A stretch of 64,000 nt of DNA from Phoronis australis (Eukaryota; Phoronida; Phoronidae): assembly GCA_002633005.1 (NCBI GenBank), contig NMRA01000624.1:49109-113108 (forward strand), in the 5' to 3' direction. The position numbers and the translations under genes are program-made. The notes below the pieces were generated by a model that was not told the DNA's origin, made no database searches, and saw only the letters and a list, made by a program, of their open reading frames with translations. Shown here piece after piece: positions 38,501 through 50,500 of the stretch. Numbering within the stretch: the first letter of the stretch is position 1; every line of letters begins with the position of its first letter.

Positions 38501-41500
38501 ACCTCAGTGCCCGAGATGTAGTCACCGGAACCAAGCTCGAACTCAATCAATCTTTACTACAGGCCAGTCTTAAGCAGAACCTACTAAAATATAAAATTTC
38601 GATATTCGTGTAATCGGTTGTGTATCTATTTGACCGTTTATTTGAATTGAAATATTTTGACTGAATTATCAATAAATTGACCGTGTAACAATCAATTAAT
38701 GACTTTTCCCAGCAATGCGACCGTGTGTGGATCGACAAACGAACTGTCATACATACGCAGGCAGTATGTGCACCCAGTATAAAGGTTGGGCGAGGACTAA
38801 CTGCGAAGCGTACTGCGGCTTTTGTATAGGGCCGTCGACAACGACAGGTAATTTCGTTTCATTCTTTCCTTTATGTCTCATACACCATTTTGCTGTAATT
38901 TTAAGTTTTACAATTTTAAAAATAATTAATTGATATATCAATCTTAAATTACATTTATCAAACAAAAATAGTGTTTTAAAAGAAATGTTCAGTTTAGCAT
39001 TTTGTGAATAGTAAAACCATTTCACAGTGGAATGATAATGAAAATGCATGGCGGACCATCGCTGTCAAACCATCCCAATACTTCAACTGACCTGCTTATA
39101 AGGAATGAGGACCACTGAACAGAGTGTGCACATTTTGAAAGCTACAATAGAATTTATTTTGAAAATGTCAATGGAGAAATGGAAGAATTATGAGGAGGTT
39201 CTTATACCCCCGTCACATCGGAAATGCGGTGTCACTGTGGTGCTTGTACGGCTTAAACCTCACTGCCATCGGCATGATCGCCGCGACTCCGCTGTGGTTC
39301 CGCCATTTATCACCATAGCACCGCGGAAAACTGTCAAAACCGCGAACCTTCTGTGTGGCACGACGGAAACTTTGAACATGTTCAAACTTCCACAGTGCCA
39401 TCGCGGGTTGGGCCAGTCCGCATTGGGATTTCTGCGACACCGTCATGAGCGCCGTGGCACCGTACCAGGGCCACAATAGCATCTCCATCATCGCCGTGCT
39501 TCCGCAGTACAATCGCCGAAAACGTACATGTAGAGTGGCGATTCTACGGCGATTATGTTGCGCGAAGAAAAACACATGTGTGACGGGTAGGGGAAAATAT
39601 GAAACACTATTGGCTGTGAAGTCCCTTGTTCTTCATGTGTGGTTTTATGTGCAAAGGTTTTGTATACAGCTTTGCATCTTGTCTAGAACAGATCTTGCTG
39701 ATCGGGAATTTTGTGCCGAGTTCTTGTCGTGGATACGAATCTATTCCACGCAAAACACACGACGGAATCGGTGGTGAAGTCGTGGAAATGTATGCCATTG
39801 TCGCTGGCATTGCAACACCCGTACACCACGCAACGAGCATTTTAGCCAGAGATCGACAAGTACAAACGTCCAAGAAATGACACTCAGCTATTACGCAGTG
39901 TGGCTTTCGAGTAAATTCGTGGTCACGATGATGTCATATGAACCACTGTGAGCTGAACGGTTTAGAATATTTCTGGGGCGCTCGAAGGGTCTACGAATTG
40001 TGAGCAGTGTGGTGGTGTTGGAGTAGGTGTCTTCTTGTTGGCTTTCCTCACTCCAATAGTCTGCAATGTTGTAACACGTTTCGGCGGCATCACTTAATGA
40101 TAGTAACAGTACTAATAACAACAGTAATAACAATAATAACAATAGTGACCTCCTCAGCAGGAGCCAAAATGGTTAAGAATTTGACCGAAAATCATCTCCC
40201 ATATTTTGCCGCCGCGCAAATGTCATGGAGCCATCCTGCTGTCGCACCGCCCCCGCAGTAGCACCGTAATATTACCACCATCCCTGCAGTTGCTACTCAC
40301 TGACGCCAATGATAGCCTTGACACCACCATCAATACGCAGTGGTAACTCAATGGGATTGCCATGTCCTCAGTGACTCCGCCGTCATGGTTCCGCCATGCT
40401 TCCTCAGTAGCACCGCGAAGAAAAACAAGTGTGCGACGGGTAGGGAGAAAACTGCGTGTAAAACTCTACTGGCGGTGTCACTACGGTGATGGCGGTTTTG
40501 ACCAAAAACCGTAGNTACGAATTGTGAGCAGTGTAATACCCAAGTCACACCAGAGGTGCGGTGCCACGGCAAGCTTGTGCAGATAAAAACCGCAGTGGCG
40601 CCGCCATGATTGCCGTGGTTTTGCAATAGTTCTGCCAGTGATCGCAACAGCTTATGGTCGAACTCAGAATAGAGAACCCACACTCGTTCCAGAATTCCCT
40701 CAGCTAGATTAGGGCTGGACCGCGTATTACAAAGAAGGATACGAAATACAAAAAGGCCTTGCACCCAGGGGACGAAGCTGGCTGCAACTATTCTCCACAT
40801 CTAGCCTCTGGAGACACATACGCGAGCATGAAGTTCAATTTCTGGATCCCAGCAAACACACTATCTGTGCTGGCCCAGGAGTGGAAGCATGTTCCACAAG
40901 TATACAGGATTCTATTCACTAGTGTTGATGGGACTTGTTGACGCCAATAGCCAATTCCTGTGGACAGATGTTGGTGGAGATGGATACATGTCTTATGCGC
41001 GATATCATACCTGCAGGCTACCTGCTCAGCCCACGCCGAGTCCTTCTTCACCTTATCTTTATAAGCATTGAGCTTCTTGTTATAAAACTCCGTATGGTCA
41101 TCTAGTCATTCCGCCATGGCGTCCTCTTTATTCAGATCAGTGCGGATTTTTTATTCTTTGGTTGGCTGGCTACGGACTTGAGGTCAATCTAAGCATATCT
41201 TCAGCACCAGCAGTCTCATCATCGTGCTCATCATGTGAAAAAAAATCATCTGGTGGTGTTGGAGTAGGTGTCTTCTTGTTGGCTTTCCTCACTCCAATAG
41301 TCTGCAATGTTGTAACACGTTTCGGCGGCATCACTTAATGATAGTAACAGTACTAATAACGACAGTAATAACAATAATAACAATAGTGACCTCCTCAGCA
41401 GGAGCCAAAATGGTAAAGAATTTGACCGAAAATCATCTCCCATATTTTGCCGCCGCGCAAATGTCATGGAGCCATCCTGCTGTCGCACCGCCCCCGCAGT

Positions 41501-44500
41501 AGCACCGTAATATTACCACCATCCCTGCAGTTGCTACTCACTGACCCCGCAGTGCTGCCGCCAAGACCAGGTTCCTGACGCCAATGATAGCCTTGACACC
41601 ACCATCAATACGCAGTGGTAACTCAATGGGATTGCCATGTCCTCAGTGACTCCGCCGTCATGGTTCCGCCATGCTTCCTCAGTAGCACCGCGAAGAAAAA
41701 CAAGTGTGCGACGGGTAGGGAGAAAACTGCGTGTAAAACTCTACTGGCGGTGTCACTACGGTGATGGCGGTTTTGACCAAAAACCGTAGTGGTACCGCGA
41801 CACTGGTGTGACGATGTTTGATTTGAGTCGCATCTAATTACTTTCTGTGGAACATAATAAGCAAAAACACTATTTTTATGAAGAAAACTTGCGTTTCTGG
41901 TGTAAAAAATGTGTTTCAGACATTGGAGGCTGTCTTTAAACATGGCTCACTCACGAGATATGATTTAACTAGCACTGAAGAATGACATGCGACGGTCCTA
42001 TTCTATGACGAACTGTTGCAAAAGTATTAGTGAAGGATTAGCAAAACATTAACAACATTTATTGAATGGAACTTGAATAGTACAGTGTTTGGGAATGGTT
42101 GATTTGCTTCAACCAGTCAAATGATTTTTCCAGTAAATTCCGTGGAAACGACAACAATTTTCAACTGAAGGTGACACTGTGCTTAAAATTTATTTGCAAA
42201 GTAAATACTTGTACATGCAATAGTGCTATATTTGCCCCCATTTTGGAAGATTCTTCACCTTTGTAGCTGAGAAGTAATAGCTGTAGAAAGCTTCTTGCGA
42301 AAATTTGTTTTGTTTGTAGGCCTCATGACCAAATAAACGTCGATGGGCATTTAGTCGGCATAATTTTCCAAATAAAAGCTCATGGGCGTTTCGTCGGGTG
42401 GGCTTACCTACAGAAAATCTCGGTAACAACACTGTCTTTCGTATTATCACTTTTCATCGCCATGCGTCATCGTTGTCGCCATCTTCATTGTTGTTGTTAA
42501 AGTTGAACACGTGTCTATGATCTTACATATCACAAGCTGTTGACACAGTACTCTTGGTTTTCATGGACATTCGTTGGTCTCGACTGGTTTAGACCGTGGA
42601 CACAATGGGTCGAGCCACCTTCACTCATGACGTCCACCTTTACTTGGCATGTCTATATATAATGTGCAAGTCTTGCGACCATGCTCAGTTGTTAGATCAA
42701 TTTCAAACCATGATGTCGACTTAAAACTATTAGACATTGTTGAAAGCGTGTTTTTGTTTAACCGACCGATGGAGTAATTTGTGCCTAANTCTATGACGAA
42801 CTGTTGCAAAAGTATTAGTGAAGGATGAACAAAACATTAACAACATATATTGAATGGAACTTGAATAGTACAGTGTTTGGGAATGGTTGATTCGCTTCAA
42901 CCAGTCAAATGATTTTTCCAATAAATTCCGTGGAAACGACAACAATTTTCAACTGAAGGTGACACTGTGCTTAAAATTTACTTGCAAAGTAAATACTTGT
43001 ACATGCAATAGTGCTATATTTGCACCCATTTTGAAAGATTCTCCACCTTTGTAGCTGAGAAGGAATAGCTGTAGAAAGCTTCTTGCGAAAATGTTTTGTT
43101 TGTAGGGCTCATGACCAAATAAACGTCGATGGGCGTTTAGTCGGCATAATTTTCCAAATAAAAGCCCATGCGCGTTTCGTCGGGTGGGCTTACCTACAGA
43201 AAATCTCGGTAACAACACTGTCTTTCGTATTATCACTTTTCATCGCCATGCGTCATCGTCGTCGCCATCTTCATTGTTGTTGTTAAACTTGAACATGTGT
43301 CTATGATATTACATATCACAAGCTGTTGACACAGTACTCTTGGTTTTCATGGACATTCGTTGGTCTCGACTGGTTTAGACCGTGGACACAATGGGTCGAG
43401 CCACCTTCACTCATGACGTCCACCTTTACTTGGCATGTCTATATATAATGTGCAAGTCTTGCGACCATGCTCAGTTGTTAGATCAATTTCAAACCATGAT
43501 GTCGACTTAAAACTATTAGACATTGTTGAAAGCGTGTTTTTGTTTAACCGACCGATGGAGTAATTTGTGCCTAACCATTCCCTGATGGTAAGGCAACCAA
43601 TCGATGTGCTTTCCATTGCCTCTAATGTATAGATATGCATGCAATACAACGAAAAAGTAAGTATCAGCTTGGAATTCAATAAGCGCATATTCTCGTTTCA
43701 GTTTCCACAACTCCAACAACAAGTACGTACATGTAGCTAGGTTTACTATAATTTTTATCAAAACTTAAAAACTTCAATTGTTATATTGCATAGAAGTAAA
43801 TTCGGTTATTCTTCGAGTACGCTCCTCTGCCGTGATTTTTTTTCTAAATACGTAAAAGCTTGCAAGCAGGAGGTTTATAGTTGTTATCTGATTGATACCG
43901 GAGAAATACGCTGTACGTAAGGCCGTGAATTTCCAGTCATTGACAGCGATCGCGAAATGGTTCTGTGGTGCTTATTTTTCGAGTTGCAGCGCTGTTGCCA
44001 ATTGATAAAAATTTAGTGGGATAGTGCATGTCGATTTAACCTACAAGAACCATGTCCATTTTCACCTTCTAGGCTCATTTCAAACCATTTGATCTATTTT
44101 CACCAGCTAAATCGACATTAAAATCTTTTGAAATTCATTTTTGTTGAACATTTTGCAAAACGTTTTGGCAATGTGTTTGATCATAGCACAGTCAGCTAAT
44201 TTATTTCGAGTTTTCGTTCGTGGTGCCGCTTGGGAACTTTGGTTTTGTGCTTGGTTTTTTTCAGCACTAGTCGTTGTATTCTGTGCGTCATCTGTCTTTT
44301 GCTACCGCAGACACTTAATTTGGGATACAACCGGTGACATCGTCAATCTTGTGAAAGCGATAACAGTGGATGCTGAATTGAACTCCAAAATATCTTACAT
44401 GGACACTCCTCGTGAAACAAATGTTGGCAAAAAGGCTTCAACTGCGCGGGGTGGCTGCTCCAGTTGTCTCTTCCTTCTGCCGCGGCAGGGAAAATCTGCC

Positions 44501-47500
44501 GCATCATATGGCGCAAAAGAGGCCCTAAAATCTACAAATCAAAAATATGCAGAGTTTTACGTGTCCCAAGTCTGACAGTTTGATTCCTGTGGCGATTGTT
44601 TGTTGGTACATTGTGACAACTAATTCTGTAGGCGTTTATGCGTAAAAAGATGCAAAGAATTAGTTTTCACAAGCAACAGGAATTGTATTTTTCAAAATAA
44701 ACCAGGCATACGACGCAAAAACTTGGATAGATATCGTTGCAAAATTGTTTAGCAGTTTCAAAAGGTTGTCGCAACAAAAGTTGCATTTTTGGGGAACTTT
44801 TTCGGCGTTTAAAGTGACCACTAGTTAACTAATAATGAACGGATTTGCGCTGTAAGTTGTCTCAATTTTGACAACGTGTATGAAAAAACTTCTAAGAAGA
44901 ATTTTTCGAAATTTAGCCGTAATTGAAATGGATTGTGGTCGAATAGAACTATCTAAATCTATATCTATATCCATATCTACACTGTATATAGTGGGTGCTT
45001 TCGCCTTGTGCAGATTTTGAAACTACTGTACAAATTAACACACTTCATCATAGGTTTCTGAGGCACTGTTCAAGATGAAAAGTGCCTTCAATAAATTACA
45101 TTATCTCTAACCATGTAACACAAAGATTTGCAAACACCACAATCAATTACAGTTATAAGAAATACTGTTGATATTGCGTCGTAACTGATCGCAAAAAGTA
45201 TCTGATAATAAGAATGTGGCGAACTGAAGCGTTTGAATGAGCTGCGCCCTTCTTTCAACAGGAAATGAATCTCACCAATCCATACATGTTAATCTTGATG
45301 CTAGACCACACGACATAATATTTTCATGGCAAAACAGGTCTCTTGATACTTTGGGTCAATTGAGGCTATTTTTAGAGCTTCAGGAACACAGTTAGATCAC
45401 TCGTGTGCTCCATTTCATCTTGTCTGTATACACTGCAGGTGGACCAACTCTCCCTCCGAGACAGACTGGCGATTGTGAGGATAAATTCTTGCATCACTTC
45501 TCCGGTCAACATACCGCTTGCTTTGCAAGATCCTCCAAACATAAAAGTATTACAGGTAATTACCTGACTGAGAATAGTCGCTATCCGAGTGATCAGACTC
45601 ATACATACTCACACTGCTCTTCGGAGAACACTTGCTGCACTCCAGCCGAGGTTATCGCTAATGTTAATTTGTGCTGCGTACATGTTTTGTGATACAACAT
45701 CAGTATCCGATTTAAGGGGGGTGGGGCAAGGGGGCCATGCCTTAGCAGTTCGGGGATTCGCATGTCTGATGGGCAAATTCGTGGCTAATATTCTGCCCTG
45801 GCCCCCCCTAACTCAAAATCCTGGATCCGTACATGATCATGAACTGATAACCTGTCATATTTCAAAAATTGTATTTTAAACAGCGACAACCTGGAGATGC
45901 CTACACGCCAAATGCACGTGGGAGCCTTTAAGAGATATTGATATGAAATATATCTTGAGAAAATCAGAACAATAGAACATTTCACTTTTACATTAACGCG
46001 ATCTGACTACCTCGGCCCTCTATGGACAACGAAAATTTAACCTGCCAATAATCCCGCTCTTGTGGAACTGTCCCACTGTCTGAAATTTCTCGGGGACAGC
46101 AACTACACCAAAAAACGTGCGTCGCACGTTTTGAAAAACGGCAAAATTCACATATCGTCATGTACTATTGCGTTTTCCCGTTCGACTAAAATTAAATTGG
46201 AAGTCTGATGGGTGTTCAGGTACCCTTAATTTTCTATTAGACTAAAAAAGGAATAAAATGCCCTCTGGCGATTGTTGGGATTGCTATGAGCATGTCACCT
46301 GTGCGTTTTGGCATAAACCCAGATGACCTGCTTTCTATCCGAATGTCCCACATTGTAATGAAGTTGTTCCGTTTTTTTCACTCTCGAATGGTGATCTCTA
46401 GAATAAGCGTTCAAATTGAAATTGCCTTTTATATGAATATGGTTGTTTTCCTGAATCTATTTTGGTTATTACCACTGCAATCATATACCATGTGTATAAG
46501 TATGAATTAGGTTTGTTTCTGCATTTGTCAATGTTCTGCAGCCAATACATAATCCACATGTACATGTAGCAATAAAAATTGGTAACTTCTCAGCCGCAAT
46601 AAGCCACGGTTAGCCTGACTGAGCAACAAGATGATACCTATTTAAATCAAACCGTTTGTGACAGTTTAGTTCATTTGTATTTTAAGGATGGTGCGAATGC
46701 GTTGTATTTAAGGGATTGTGACTGTCTAAATATTTTTAGCGGACTTGACACTTTCGGCAAAACAGTTATTTTTCGTGTAATTTTCATTCTCCGCAGGAGT
46801 CAGTGATAAAAACAAAGAGCTCATAGTGGCGCTTCACAACAAAGTACGGTCTCAAGTTCCCGATGCAAAATACATGCTGAAAATGGTAAGAAAAGCCTGG
46901 TTGAAAAGTGTGTGCAGTGGTCTTGAAGGAATTGCGTGTGGATGAAAACATAATCATCTCCGTTTATCTCAGTAATTCACGGCCTCCGTACATGTACCTT
47001 TAATATCGTATTAGATCATGGGCAAGTTACGCAGTGTTCCAGTTTCAATATTTTTCAAATTTGACACTCTAAGGGTGCATAAGTGGTACATGTACATGTA
47101 GGCCTAGCTGTAATCGTCACAACGTGAGTGCCCACTTTACTGAAGTGCTTTGGCGTCAAAACTATTTAACCGATATTAAGACAATGTCGCATACCGCTTT
47201 CACACAATGCAGGTAAGACACCATTTTAATTGATTTTCGGAGCATCGTACATTCAACGGCGCCTACATTCCGAAGACTGGATGGTAGGCCCCTACGTCCA
47301 AGAGGTCAAGCAAACGTTTTTAAAATGTCTGTGTGTCCTTGTCTAATATACACGATTTAGCTACGAAGACACAGGAAGTTCAATTTAAGTGTACTCTAGC
47401 TAATATGCCACTATACGTGTATACAGAGTTGGGACGACGAGCTGGCTATGGTGGCGCAACGGTGGGCGGAAGTATGTGAATTTCGACATGATGGTTATCG

Positions 47501-50500
47501 TTCGATACCAGGTAATTTTTCCCCGTATAATTTAAACTTGAATGCCGTGCACTACGTTGACTTTCGTGCTTACGTTTTGGGAGCCAATTCTCTGGTTTGG
47601 TTCTCTGATGCGGCAGATTCGTGTGAATTGTAGATTGGCATGGAGTTCATTGATTACTGGACGTTTGAACATGAAGACTCGAAGGTCCCTATTGCTAGTG
47701 CTTGTACTTGCAAAAATAATTAAACATTAAGCCGTTAATGTTGAGTTTTCGGACAGGCTACATGTGGTTTTCAACGAGCGCGTGAAGGAAACGGACCCTC
47801 AATGGTCAAAATATAAATTTCACTGCTTCTAAATAATGAGATCCCCGTTAAAGTGCGGTGACAACGTCACAGGAAATGCTTTGGTATTTGTTTTTTAATA
47901 GTCAGAGAATCACCACTTTCCATCTGACGTTTGCTCCACCAGAAATCAGTTGTTGAAGTTGGGCACGTGTAATTAATAGTTTTGCAGTCAAATCTCTGTA
48001 AAAATCTTGCAATCGTTGTTTACATATTTGCCGATTATTTGACATGAGAAAGTCGATGTTTTTTGTCCGAAGTTGATTAAAGCTCACCTTATTATTTACA
48101 CTCATTGTTTTAATTGAGAAATGGATTTTTGTTAATGCCCATTTTTGATGGTAATATCAACACGTGCCCCCCGGGCTTCAGCAGTTCGACAAATGAGCCA
48201 CTTTAACGAACAACTTACACTAGCAGGGGTGACATAGGTGAAATCTGCATGTCGCGATCGACGTGCTACTTTAATTGATACCGAATTCAACAGTTTTATA
48301 TCACCAGTGCAAAAACTCTCTCAAAACGACGTATGTGGCTCAAGTGTTGCTTTTCAGAACTTTGTGTCTTCAGATGGTGTGCGTGTAGTATACGTTGCGC
48401 ATATGTTTGGACTTTAACCTTTTCAGTTCATGTGCATAATCTTATGGCTGCCGAACAAACCCCATAGCAATCCATTGTAATATTTGGCTCCTATTTTCTT
48501 GAACCCCATTAACGTACATGTAGCACTGAGAGCGTTGCCTGTGGCCCGCCGACGGAAAGGCTTACTCTTACCACGAATCTTTCATTGCCTATCACAACAA
48601 AAAGATAAAGTGAAACCCTTTTGACAAGCGTTCTGTTGTTCATACATGTACATGTACAAATGTATTTGTGTTATAGGTCGATTCTATGTTGGCCAAAACA
48701 TAGCGATGTGGAGTGTGCTAAAAACCGATTGGACTTATATGATAAAGCTGTGGGCGGATGAAAAGCAGTATTATAGCTTCGGAGATGAGTGGTCGTCAGA
48801 AACGGGTCATTATACACAGGTTAGAGTATTACACAGGCGCCTTACCTACTTTTAACGACCAACGACCTGACGTAACAGGCGTTGAAAAATGCATTTCGCC
48901 TTCGGTGCACCTTTCTTCCATTATCACACCTGTTGTAGCAAATAACCCTCACAAGGTGTGTGGGTCAGCATCAGTTTTTAGCTATGGTCTCTTAATTGTA
49001 CATGTATCACTAACAATCTATGGCATGGTAACCAGTGTGGTTTAAATGATGACTTCACAAGGTAAGTCACTGAGATCCTTCAAATTTTCAGATCCTGAGG
49101 ACATAAGTATCACCAAGTCTTGTATTGGCAAATTATATAAGAAGTTGCTAAAATCACCACACATCGACTGCAAACTTTTTGTGCTTGCAAACCTTTAGTG
49201 GTGTCTAGTAGCGAATGCAGTCAATTCACAAGTCTCTTGTTTAATTTCAACCATAGACGATAGCGGTTTCGAAATCGAGACTTGTTCAGTTGTCTGTCTG
49301 GCATCAGGACCTAAAGATAAAGGAAGGCCTTCCCAAATTAGACAACGGGTCTAGGCTGAATGTCCGATGGAGTAATTAAATTTGACCTGCATGTGAAACT
49401 GTGCCTACCATTCCAAAATAATGGCAATGAAAAAAAAACTTTCTTGCCTCCAGGCAAAGTGGAGTTCTATTGCTCTGTAATACGGGATGTCCTACTGCCT
49501 ACATGTACATGATTCAAGCAATAATCAATTCGCCAACTGGATGCCATATATATAATAGAAACCTAACGCATTAAAATTAACTAGTTTATCGCAATTCTTA
49601 GGGTACAAGTTGTTTTTAATTTTTACAAGGAATTCAGTTTCAAAAATCATCAATTTTGAAAAACTGCAAATTGTAGTCCACAGTAAATCAATTCAATTAA
49701 GCCAATGCTTTACTGCTTTTTTAACAATCGCTATTGTGGCACTTGTACGAGGTGCCCTCTAACAGATCCTTTGGATTAATTCTCGAGGATCTTTCTATTG
49801 TAGATGGTGTATGCTGACTCTTATTTAATAGGATGTGGCGAAGCTATCTGCGACGACATTGGTCACTATTACGTGTGTAACTATGCACCCGGGTAAGTAT
49901 AGTCCTTGCAAAAACTGTGACAACGTTGTTAGGACAGCTCTTTGGGACGAGCATATTGCGAAATGTGTGTTTTGGCGGAAAATTGGTGGATACCGTGACA
50001 AGATTTGAGGAGCCGACGCTCTGTTTGTGGGAGTGCGTGTGAACTTGTACTGTGAAACCAGAGTTCAAATGTTTTGGTCACAAATAATTGTGCTTATCGA
50101 TTGCAGTGCTTTGTCTGGCGATCCTTATATTAAAGGAACATTGGGAACAGCTTGTCCGGCCTTCATCGATAACGACAACCTATGCGGTAAAAATGTGCTT
50201 CGTCTATTTGTTTAATACTATTTTTGTATTTGTTTTGAGAAAATTATTAAATTGTTTCTGTGCGTAGAACTATTTCATTAAGCATCAGTAGCTCTAGACC
50301 ATGGTTAAGTCTTAGTCATACTACAAATGTTTTTGAGATTTTAAATTTCAGGAGGCCTGCTGATGACTTTCCTTTTATTAAGCGCATTCCAGTCTGTTGT
50401 TTAATTGTATTAATTTTACATTGCAGAAGTCTTTTGCGAAGCATGTTGATCTGTTTCATTTTGTTTGTTTGTCTTTTGTTTGTTTGCAAACACCCTGTGG

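Noticed and set aside
39105-39575. Overlapping 124- and 120-codon frames on both strands
   Set aside because: They lie in the GC-rich inverted-repeat element 39206-39588; long frames on both strands are a composition effect.
40348-40800. 150-codon open frame, minus strand
   Set aside because: It spans an undetermined base and a family M2 repeat inside an N-bounded duplication; the shorter twin at 41623-41943 diverges where the duplication ends.
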